Both the position numbers and the translations under genes were made by a program. A stretch of DNA of 64,000 nt from Micromonospora sp. C31 (GTDB taxonomy: Bacteria; Actinomycetota; Actinomycetes; Mycobacteriales; Micromonosporaceae), in the NCBI RefSeq assembly GCF_018070575.1, contig NZ_JAGPXN010000014.1:62001-126000 (forward strand). The letters run 5' to 3'. Below, in pieces: positions 57,835 through 64,000 of this stretch (positions are counted from its first letter, which is position 1; each line of letters opens with the position of its first letter). Under the pieces are notes generated by a model. That model was not told the origin of the DNA, did no database searches, and was given only the letters and a program-made list of their open reading frames with translations.

Positions 57835-58626
57835 TCAGCCCGGGCGGCGGGCGGTGACGGCGGTGGCGTCCCGCTCGTCGTCACGGATCACCGTGGGATG
57901 CAGGCCCACGGCGGTCAGCGCCACGTGGAGCGCGTCCACCTGCGTCTCCCCCGCCTCCACCACCAGGTGCCCGCCCGGGGCCAGCCAACGCGCCGCGCCC
58001 TCGGCGACGCGGCGCAGCACCGCCAGCCCGTCCGGCCCGCCGTCGAGAGCCACCGGCGCCTCGTGCAGCCGAGCCTCCGGCGGCATCAGCGCCACCGCCG
58101 CCGTCGGCACGTACGGGGCGTTGGCCAGCACCAGGTCCAGCCGGCCCCGCCAGCGCACCGGCAGCGGGTCGTACAGGTCGCCCTGGAAGACCGGAACGGC
58201 CAGCGGGGCGAGGTTACGCCGGGCGCAGGCCACGGCGGCGGGGTCGAGGTCGGCGGCGGCCAGCCAGCGCGGCGCGAGCCGGCGGGCCAGCGCCACCGTG
58301 GTGGCGCCGGACCCGCAGCACAGGTCCACCACGGCCGCCGCCGGCCCGGTCACCGCGACGGCGGCGTCGACCAACAGGGCGGTACGCGCGCGCGGCACGA
58401 ACACGCCGGGGTCGACGGCGATCCGTTCGCCGCAGAACTCGGCCCAGCCGAGCAGGTGCTCCAGCGGCAGCCCGGCGACCCGGCGGTCGACCAGGCCGGC
58501 CAGCGCCTCGACCGAGTCGGCGGCGGCGATCAGCAGTTCCGCCTCGTCCTCGGCGTAGACGCAGCCGGCGGCGCGCAGCCGGTGCACGAGGGCGGCCCGG
58601 TCGGGGCGGGATGAGGAGACGGTCAC
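57835..58626 (-). CDS. PrmC/HemK-related putative protein N5-glutamine methyltransferase
   Basis: The 263-residue protein has an N-terminal helical part (VDRRVAGLPLEHLLGWAEFC) and a SAM domain with VVDLCCGSGATTVALA. The usual NPPY catalytic motif reads NAPYVPT, a variant typical of a PrmC-related actinobacterial subfamily. True PrmC methylates release factors and is normally beside prfA, not here. Its target is therefore uncertain. ATG 58626 is the start. It lies 20 bp downstream of the PLP lyase on the same strand. Confidence 0.82.
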   Translation of the reverse strand: MTVSSSRPDRAALVHRLRAAGCVYAEDEAELLIAAADSVEALAGLVDRRVAGLPLEHLLGWAEFCGERIAVDPGVFVPRARTALLVDAAVAVTGPAAAVVDLCCGSGATTVALARRLAPRWLAAADLDPAAVACARRNLAPLAVPVFQGDLYDPLPVRWRGRLDLVLANAPYVPTAAVALMPPEARLHEAPVALDGGPDGLAVLRRVAEGAARWLAPGGHLVVEAGETQVDALHVALTAVGLHPTVIRDDERDATAVTARRPG

Positions 58627-58645
58627 GGGGAACCTCCGGGAGCGC

Positions 58646-59758
58646 TCAGCGGCTGGCGTCCAGCGCGGCGGTCACGTCGGCGACCAGGTCGACGGAGTCC
58701 TCCACCCCGCAGGAGAGCCGGACGAAGCCGGGCGGGGTGTCGTCGCCCCACTGGGCCCGCCGGTCCGCGGTGGTGTGCAGACCACCGAAGGAGGTGGCCG
58801 CCGCCACCAGCCGGGCCGCGTCCAGGAACCGCGCCACCCGGCCGGCGTCGCCGAGGTCGAAGCAGAGCACCCCGGGGATGCGTCGCATCTGGACCGACGC
58901 CACCGGGTGGGCCGGGTCGTCGGGCAGCCCCGGCCAGCGCAGCCCGGTCACGTCGTCGCGCCCCGCGAGCAGTTCGGCGAGGGCCCGCGCGTTCGCGGTC
59001 TGCCGGGCCAGCCGCAGGTCCAGGGTCGCCAGCGACCGGTGCGCGAGCCAGGCGTCGAACGCGCCGGGCACCGCCCCGGTGGCGTCCCGCCAGGCGGTGA
59101 CCGCGTCGGCCAGCTCGACCGAGCGGGTCGCGACGTAACCGATCAGCAGGTCGGAGTGCCCGGTCAGGGCCTTGGTCCCGGAGGCCACCACGACGTCGGC
59201 GCCCAGGTCCAGCGGACGCTGCCCGAGCGGCGTGGCCGTGGTGTTGTCGACCGCGACCAGGGCACCGGCGGCGCGTGCCCGGGCGGCCAGCGCCGCCACG
59301 TCGGCGACGTCCAGGCCGGGGTTGGCCGGGGTCTCCAGCAGCACCAGGCGTACGCCGTCGAAGGCCGGGTGCGGGCCGGCGGTCGGGGCGAGGACCACCC
59401 GTACGCCGATGCCCTCCAGCGTGTCGGCGGCGAAGGCCCGGACGGTGAAGTAGCCGTCCGACGGGAGCACCACGGTGTCCCCCGGCCTGAGCACCGTCAG
59501 CAGCAACCCGGTGATCGCGGCCTGCCCGCTGGCGAAGACCCGGCAGTCGCCGCCCTCCAGCTCCCCGACCGCCGCCTCCAGCAGCCGCCGGGTGGGGTTG
59601 TCCGACCGGCCGTAGCCGTCGGGTGCCGCCGCCGGCCCCGCCCACGGGTCCAGGTGGTACGGCGCGGCGAACACCGGCCCGGGCAGGAACGGCTGGCCGG
59701 CAGCCGGCTCCGGAAGGCCGGCGCGTACGCAGCGGGTGCCGTCGTGGTGTCCGGTCAT
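58646..59758 (-). CDS. Cystathionine gamma-synthase/lyase-family PLP enzyme
   Basis: The 370-residue protein belongs to the Cys/Met metabolism PLP family. YGRSDNPTRRLLEAAVGELEGG, FASGQAAITGLLL, VDNTTATPLGQRP and the lysine motif ASGTKALTGHSDLL are visible. It may act on cystathionine or homoserine derivatives; exact activity cannot be told. ATG 59758 is chosen; a GTG at 59767 overlaps the gpsA stop and is equally possible. It is co-directional with gpsA and the PrmC-like gene. Confidence 0.85.
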   Translation of the reverse strand: MTGHHDGTRCVRAGLPEPAAGQPFLPGPVFAAPYHLDPWAGPAAAPDGYGRSDNPTRRLLEAAVGELEGGDCRVFASGQAAITGLLLTVLRPGDTVVLPSDGYFTVRAFAADTLEGIGVRVVLAPTAGPHPAFDGVRLVLLETPANPGLDVADVAALAARARAAGALVAVDNTTATPLGQRPLDLGADVVVASGTKALTGHSDLLIGYVATRSVELADAVTAWRDATGAVPGAFDAWLAHRSLATLDLRLARQTANARALAELLAGRDDVTGLRWPGLPDDPAHPVASVQMRRIPGVLCFDLGDAGRVARFLDAARLVAAATSFGGLHTTADRRAQWGDDTPPGFVRLSCGVEDSVDLVADVTAALDASR

Positions 59759-59763
59759 GTCCC

Positions 59764-60762
59764 TCACTCCGGTTTGGTGGTGCGACTCATCAGTGCCTCG
59801 ACGGCGAGCCGCGGGTCCATGCCCTCGTGACAGACCAGCTCGACCTGCTCGGTGATCGGCATCTCCACCGCGTGCGCCCGGGCCAGGTCCCGCAGGGCCA
59901 GCGCGCTCTTGACGCCCTCGGCGGTCTGCCGGGTGGCGACGCGGGCCTCCTCCAGGGTCGCGCCCCGGCCCAGGTGCTCGCCGAAGGTGCGGTTGCGGGC
60001 CAGCGGCGACGAGCAGGAGGCGACGAGGTCACCCATCCCGGCCAGGCCGGCGAAGGTGAGCGGGTCGGCGCCCAGGGCCACCCCGAGCCGGGCCGTCTCG
60101 GCCAACCCCCGGGTGACGAGCATGGCCCGGGTGTTGTCGCCGAAGCCCATCGCCACGGCGATGCCGTACGCCAGGGCGATCACGTTCTTCACCGCGCCAC
60201 CCAGCTCGCAGCCGATGACGTCGTCGTTGGTGTACGGGCGGAAGTAGGGCGTGGTGATCGAGCGCTGCACCAGCGTGGCCCGGTCGGCGTCGGTGCAGGC
60301 GACCACGGTGGCGGCCGGCTGCTCGGCGGCGATCTCCGGGGCCAGGTTGGGGCCGGAGACCACCACCACCCGGTCCGCCGCCACCCCGGCGGTCTCCACG
60401 ATCACCTCGCTCATCCGTTTGGTGGTGCCGAGCTCGATGCCCTTCATCAGCGACACCAGGGTGGCGTCCGGACGCAGGTGCGCGGTCCACTCGGCCAGGT
60501 TGCCGCGCAGCGTCTGCGACGGCACCGCCAGCACCACCTGCTCGGCCCCGGTGATCGCCTCGGCGGCGTCGCCCGTCGCCGTGACCCGCGACGGCAGCAG
60601 CACGTCCGGCAGGTACTCCGGGTTGCGCCGCTCGGCGCGGATCGTGTCGGCGACCGCCTGGCGGCGGGCCCAGACGGTGACGTCCCGGCCGGCGTCGGCC
60701 AGGATCTTGGCGAACGCGGTGCCCCAGGAGCCGGCCCCGAGGACCGCGACGTGCCCGCTCAC
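59764..60762 (-). CDS. gpsA: Glycerol-3-phosphate dehydrogenase [NAD(P)+]
   Basis: GpsA makes sn-glycerol-3-phosphate for phospholipids. The 332-residue protein has the Rossmann start VAVLGAGSWGTAFAKILAD, LVSLMKGIELGT, VSGPNLAPEI, the catalytic lysine region GGAVKNVIALAYG and GLAGMGDLVASC. GTG 60762 (VSGHVAVLGAG) is preferred over an upstream start at 60813; it overlaps the plsC stop (GTGA). Coupling with plsC fits a lipid-synthesis pair. Confidence 0.95.
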   Translation of the reverse strand: MSGHVAVLGAGSWGTAFAKILADAGRDVTVWARRQAVADTIRAERRNPEYLPDVLLPSRVTATGDAAEAITGAEQVVLAVPSQTLRGNLAEWTAHLRPDATLVSLMKGIELGTTKRMSEVIVETAGVAADRVVVVSGPNLAPEIAAEQPAATVVACTDADRATLVQRSITTPYFRPYTNDDVIGCELGGAVKNVIALAYGIAVAMGFGDNTRAMLVTRGLAETARLGVALGADPLTFAGLAGMGDLVASCSSPLARNRTFGEHLGRGATLEEARVATRQTAEGVKSALALRDLARAHAVEMPITEQVELVCHEGMDPRLAVEALMSRTTKPE

Positions 60763-61493
60763 GCCGCCGCCTCCGGCCGCCGCTCGCCGGCGGGACGGGC
60801 CGGGCGTTCCCACAGTGGGGGCGGGGTGCCGCCCCGGATCTCGGTGAGCATGTCACGAAGGCGCAGCATGATGGTGTCGGTCATCTCCTCGAGGACGGCC
60901 TTCGTCGGGGTCGACCCGGCCCACCGGCCCAGGTCGACGGGGGGCCCGGCGACCACGGTCACCGGGATCCGGGGGCGTGGGTCCAACCGGGACCGGCGCG
61001 GGTCGAACATCCGCTCCGGGCCCCACATGACGAGCGGGACCACCGGTGCCCCGGTGGCGAGCGCGAGCCGGGCGGCACCGGTCTTGCCCTTCATCGGCCA
61101 CAGCTCCGGTTCGCGGGTGATGGTGCCCTCCGGGTAGATCACCACCGCGCCGCCCCGGTCGAGCGCGGCGACGAGCTGGTCCAGCGACCGCACCGCCTCC
61201 ACGGTGTTGCGCTCGACCGGGATCTGCCGGCACCGGTGCAGGATCCAGCCGATCACCGGGACCCGGAACACGCTGGCCTTGCCGAGGAACTGCGGCCAAC
61301 GGCCGGCCTCGTAGACGAAGTGGGCCGCGACGAGCGGGTCGGCGTGCGAGATGTGGTTCGGCACGATGATCACCCCGCCGTCGCGGCGCAGGTGTTCCAG
61401 GCCGCGCCAGGTGCGCCGGGTCCAGACGGTCATCACCGGCTTGACCAGCACCACGGCGAACCATTGCCAGAACCCCAGCCTCCGCCGTGCCAC
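60759..61493 (-). CDS. plsC: 1-acyl-sn-glycerol-3-phosphate acyltransferase
   Basis: The 244-residue enzyme acylates lysophosphatidate. It has a hydrophobic N-terminus (GFWQWFAVVLVKPVMTV), the catalytic NHISHAD (HX4D) near residue 46 and VIYPEGTIT near 113. A Pro/Arg tail follows. GTG 61493 is the start. It is translationally coupled to gpsA and divergent from cofC. Confidence 0.92.
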   Translation of the reverse strand: MARRRLGFWQWFAVVLVKPVMTVWTRRTWRGLEHLRRDGGVIIVPNHISHADPLVAAHFVYEAGRWPQFLGKASVFRVPVIGWILHRCRQIPVERNTVEAVRSLDQLVAALDRGGAVVIYPEGTITREPELWPMKGKTGAARLALATGAPVVPLVMWGPERMFDPRRSRLDPRPRIPVTVVAGPPVDLGRWAGSTPTKAVLEEMTDTIMLRLRDMLTEIRGGTPPPLWERPARPAGERRPEAAA

Positions 61494-61621
61494 CTGCGCC
61501 TCCTCGTCCCGCCCCGACCCGCACCGGATCCGCACCCGGTGACGCCCGCAGCGGAAATCATGCCTGCTCGACCCAGGTCCGGCCAGAGAGGGTACCGCCG
61601 TACGGCTGGCAGGATGGCGGT

Positions 61622-62257
61622 GTGAGTCAGCCGAGGTGGACCGTGGTGGTCCCGGTGAAGCGCCTCGCCGCCGCGAAGAGCCGGCTGCGGGGGGCGCTGC
61701 CGGCCGTACCGCACGAGGAGCTGGCGCTGGCACTGGCCGCCGACACGGTCGCCGCGGTGCTGGCCTGCCCGGCGGTGGCCGGGGTGCTGGTCGTCACCGA
61801 CGACGCCCGGGTGGGCGAGACCGCCCGGCGCGCGGGCGCCCGGGCGCTGCCCGACACCCCCGGCGCCGGGCTGAACGCCGCCTTCCGGCACGGCGCGTCG
61901 GCCGCGGGCGGCGGCTGGGTGGCCGGGCTCACCGCCGATCTGCCCGCGCTGCGTCCGGCCGAGCTGGCGGCGGCGCTGCGGGCGGCGCAGGCCGTCCCCC
62001 GGGGCGTACGCGGGTACGTGGCCGACGCCCCCGGTGCGGGCACCGTGCTGCTGGCCGCGCCGCCGGGCGTGCCCCTGGATCCCCGCTTCGGGGTCGGCTC
62101 GGCCGCCGCGCACGCCGCGAGCGGGGCGCTCGCCCTCACCGGGAACTGGCCGAGCCTGCGCCGGGACGTGGACACCGCCGGCGACCTGGCCGCGGCGGCC
62201 CGGCTCGGGCTGGGGCCCCGAACGGCCGCGCTGGCCGCCGCAAGCTGCCCGGTCTGA
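61622..62257 (+). CDS. cofC: 2-phospho-L-lactate/PEP guanylyltransferase (coenzyme F420)
   Basis: The 211-residue protein matches CofC/FbiD: WTVVVPVKRLAAAKSRLRG, VLVVTDD, TPGAGLNAAFRHG, GLTADLPALRPAEL and FGVGSAAAHAASGA. In actinobacteria this enzyme activates phosphoenolpyruvate for F420 synthesis. The fbiA/fbiB partners are not in the window. GTG 61622 has a CAGGAT element 6 nt upstream and may be leaderless. It is divergent from plsC. Confidence 0.92.
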   Translation: MSQPRWTVVVPVKRLAAAKSRLRGALPAVPHEELALALAADTVAAVLACPAVAGVLVVTDDARVGETARRAGARALPDTPGAGLNAAFRHGASAAGGGWVAGLTADLPALRPAELAAALRAAQAVPRGVRGYVADAPGAGTVLLAAPPGVPLDPRFGVGSAAAHAASGALALTGNWPSLRRDVDTAGDLAAAARLGLGPRTAALAAASCPV

Positions 62258-62278
62258 GGGGCGTGTAGCGTGCGGGAC

Positions 62279-62476
62279 ATGCAGGGCACGGTGGCCACCT
62301 ACGACGCGGCGACCCGCAGCGGGACGCTGCTCCTCGACGACGGCACCGAGCTGGCCTTCCCGGCCCGGGCGTTCGACGCCTCCGGCCTGCGGCTGCTCCG
62401 CCTCGGCCAGCGGCTGCGCGTCGAGACCGACGCCACCGGCGAAGTGGTCCGGGTGACATTGCCGACGATGGCCTGA
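62279..62476 (+). CDS. Small cold-shock/OB-fold-like protein
   Basis: The 65-residue product starts MQGTVATYDAATRSGTLLLD, similar in layout to cold-shock domains but without the full aromatic RNP motifs. RLGQRLRVETDATGEV follows. It may be an OB-fold protein of unknown role. TAGCGT (62266-62271) lies 7 nt before ATG 62279, suggesting a leaderless transcript and favouring this start over GTG 62270. It is commonly seen beside cofC and ppk in relatives, as I recall. Confidence 0.7.
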   Translation: MQGTVATYDAATRSGTLLLDDGTELAFPARAFDASGLRLLRLGQRLRVETDATGEVVRVTLPTMA

Positions 62477-62489
62477 GCGGCTACCCGAA

Positions 62490-62523
62490 GTTCGTTTTAC
62501 GTTAACCGCATCCGGGTGATTAT
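62490..62523 (+). promoter_or_regulatory. ppk promoter with Pho-box-like direct repeat
   Basis: GTTCGTTTTAC (62490-62500) and GTTAACCGCAT (62501-62511) are adjacent 11-bp units similar to the PhoP direct repeat GTTCACCnnnn of actinobacteria. GATTAT (62518-62523) could be the -10 box. The start codon at 62530 is 6 nt further, so the transcript is probably leaderless. Phosphate control of ppk is known in Streptomyces. Confidence 0.55.
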
Positions 62524-62529
62524 GGGCAG

Positions 62530-64000
62530 GTGAGCACCCCTCGCAAGCGCCCCGCCAGCCGCCCGCACCCCGACCCTGCCGCGCCCCGTAACGGCGCCCG
62601 GTCCCGCCGCGCCGACGGCCGTTTCCACACCGGTGCGGCCCCGGCGGACGCGCCCGCCTCCGCCCCCGGGGAGGCTGCCGCCACGACCGATGCGGCCCCG
62701 ACCGGCGGGGCGGCCGCCTCCGCCGGGCTGGAAGAGGTGCTGGACCCGGTGCCCGGCCCGCCCGCCGAGGCACCGGCGCCCGACCTCACCGACGAGCCGC
62801 CCGTGGCCGAGCCGCTGCCGGAGGACCGCTTCCTCAACCGGGAGCTCTCCTGGCTCGACTTCAACGCCCGGGTGCTGGCGCTCGCCGAGGACCCGGGCAC
62901 GCCGTTGCTGGAGCGGGCCAAGTTCCTGGCCATCTTCGCCAGCAACCTGGACGAGTTCTACATGGTGCGCGTCGCCGGCCTGAAGCGTCGGCTCCAGGCC
63001 GGCCTGCCGGTACGCGGCGGTGACCGGATGCCGCTGCGCACCCAGCTGGAGCTGGTCGCCGCCAAGGCCGCGACGCTGGTGGCCCGGCACTCGGCCTGCC
63101 TGACCGACGAGGTGCTGCCGAAGCTGGCCGCCGAGGACATCCGGATCCTGCGCTGGGCCGACCTGGACGACCCGGAGCGGGAACGGCTGCGCACGTACTT
63201 CCGGGAGCAGATCTTCCCGGTGCTGACCCCGCTGGCGGTGGACCCGGCGCACCCCTTCCCGTACATCTCCGGGCGGTCGCTCAACCTCGCGGTGGCGGTC
63301 CGCGACCCCGACGGCGGCTCGGAGTTCTTCGCCCGGGTGAAGGTGCCGAACAACGTGCCCCGCTTCGTCCGGGTGTACCGCGACCTGCCGGGCCTGCGGA
63401 TGCTGCCGGTGGAGGACCTGATCTCGGTGCACCTGGGGCAGCTCTTCTCCGGCATGCGGGTGGTCGAGTGCCACCTGTTCCGGGTCACCCGCAACGCCGA
63501 GGTGGAGGTGGACGAGGACCGCGACGAGGACCTGCTCCAGGCGCTGGAACGGGAGCTGGCCCGGCGCCGGTTCGGCCCGCCCGTACGGCTGGAGGTGGCC
63601 GCCTCGATCTCCGACCACGTGCTGGAGCTGCTCGTCCGCGAGCTGGACATGCACGACCAGGAGGTGCTGCGGGTGCCCGGCCTGCTCGACCTCTCCGCGC
63701 TCTGGCAGCTCTACGACGAGGCCGACCGGCCGGACCTGAAGGATCCGCCGTTCGTGCCGGCCACCCACCCCCGGCTCACCGAGGGCGAGGTGCCGCGCAG
63801 TGTCTTCGCGACCCTGCGCGACGGCGACATCCTGGTCCACCACCCTTACCACTCGTTCGCCACCAGCGTGCAGCGCTTCGTCGAGCAGGCCGCCGCGGAC
63901 CCGGACGTGCTGGCCATCAAGCAGACCCTCTACCGCACCAGCGGCGACTCCCCGATCGTGGACGCGCTCGTCGACGCGGCGGCCGCCGGCAAGCAGGTGG
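62530..64000 (+). CDS. ppk: Polyphosphate kinase Ppk1 (partial, C-terminus beyond window)
   Basis: Ppk1 makes polyphosphate from ATP. The visible 490 residues include a Pro/Ala-rich extension of about 95 residues before the true start of the fold (EDRFLNRELSWLDFNARVLA). Then FLAIFASNLDEFYMVRVAGL, LTPLAVDPAHPFPYIS and LVHHPYHSFATSVQRFV follow. The window ends just before the catalytic histidine of the family, so completeness cannot be judged. GTG 62530 is the start. The long disordered N-terminus is typical of actinobacterial Ppk. Confidence 0.95.
   Translation, partial: MSTPRKRPASRPHPDPAAPRNGARSRRADGRFHTGAAPADAPASAPGEAAATTDAAPTGGAAASAGLEEVLDPVPGPPAEAPAPDLTDEPPVAEPLPEDRFLNRELSWLDFNARVLALAEDPGTPLLERAKFLAIFASNLDEFYMVRVAGLKRRLQAGLPVRGGDRMPLRTQLELVAAKAATLVARHSACLTDEVLPKLAAEDIRILRWADLDDPERERLRTYFREQIFPVLTPLAVDPAHPFPYISGRSLNLAVAVRDPDGGSEFFARVKVPNNVPRFVRVYRDLPGLRMLPVEDLISVHLGQLFSGMRVVECHLFRVTRNAEVEVDEDRDEDLLQALERELARRRFGPPVRLEVAASISDHVLELLVRELDMHDQEVLRVPGLLDLSALWQLYDEADRPDLKDPPFVPATHPRLTEGEVPRSVFATLRDGDILVHHPYHSFATSVQRFVEQAAADPDVLAIKQTLYRTSGDSPIVDALVDAAAAGKQV

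Overview
The window is a very GC-rich (over 70 % by eye), densely packed actinobacterial chromosome segment. Codon third positions are almost all G or C, GTG starts are common, and neighbouring genes often overlap by four bases (ATGA/GTGA). Family content and order (DUF2469, SepIVA-like protein, GlnR-type boxes, DUF5753/DUF397 pair, CofC for F420, short palindromic intergenic repeats) suggest Micromonosporaceae, most likely Micromonospora. This is an inference from recognition, not from a database search.

Layout. 1-8.3 kb: a partial repeat-rich protein, then yraN-comM-dprA, xerC with a decapeptide array, a class V aminotransferase and a frameshifted M23 peptidase. 8.5-16.7 kb: a molybdopterin oxidoreductase, then the minus-strand block rpsP-khpA-rimM-trmD-rplS-lepB-lepB-nudix-rnhB-DUF2469. 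16.7-30.7 kb: proS, a TetR regulator, an amidohydrolase, a decayed Uma2 gene, ffh, the nitrogen operon amt-glnB-glnD behind a triple GlnR-like box, a kinase-like protein, ftsY and a PhoD-type phosphatase. 30.8-45 kb: smc with a HAD hydrolase, secreted CAP and GH114 proteins, then sepIVA-DUF177-rpmF-plsX-rnc-mutM, rsmD-coaD and an LPXTG-type surface protein. 45-64 kb: recG and a DhaL-family protein, rpmB, thiL, an Lrp-type domain protein, DUF3515, ddl, an AAA ATPase, an XRE/DUF397 pair, a ROK kinase, a PrmC-like methylase, a PLP lyase, gpsA-plsC, cofC, a small OB-fold-like protein and the 5' half of ppk.

Most of this is a core housekeeping block: ribosome and tRNA maturation, protein targeting (Ffh, FtsY, LepB), chromosome handling (Smc, XerC, RecG, DprA), phospholipid and peptidoglycan precursors (PlsX, PlsC, GpsA, Ddl) and nitrogen sensing. 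I see no tRNA, rRNA, CRISPR array, insertion sequence, prophage or biosynthetic cluster.

The unusual content lies in the non-coding and low-complexity sequence. (i) A palindromic repeat family has three copies, each abutting a stop codon. (ii) A paired NCGTCCACA motif sits 53-54 nt ahead of both the comM/dprA operon and the M23 gene. (iii) Tandem repeats whose period is a multiple of three occur inside otherwise conserved genes (xerC, rimM, glnD, rpsP), with similar duplications at gene ends. (iv) Two genes are visibly decayed: an M23 peptidase and a Uma2 nuclease-fold protein.
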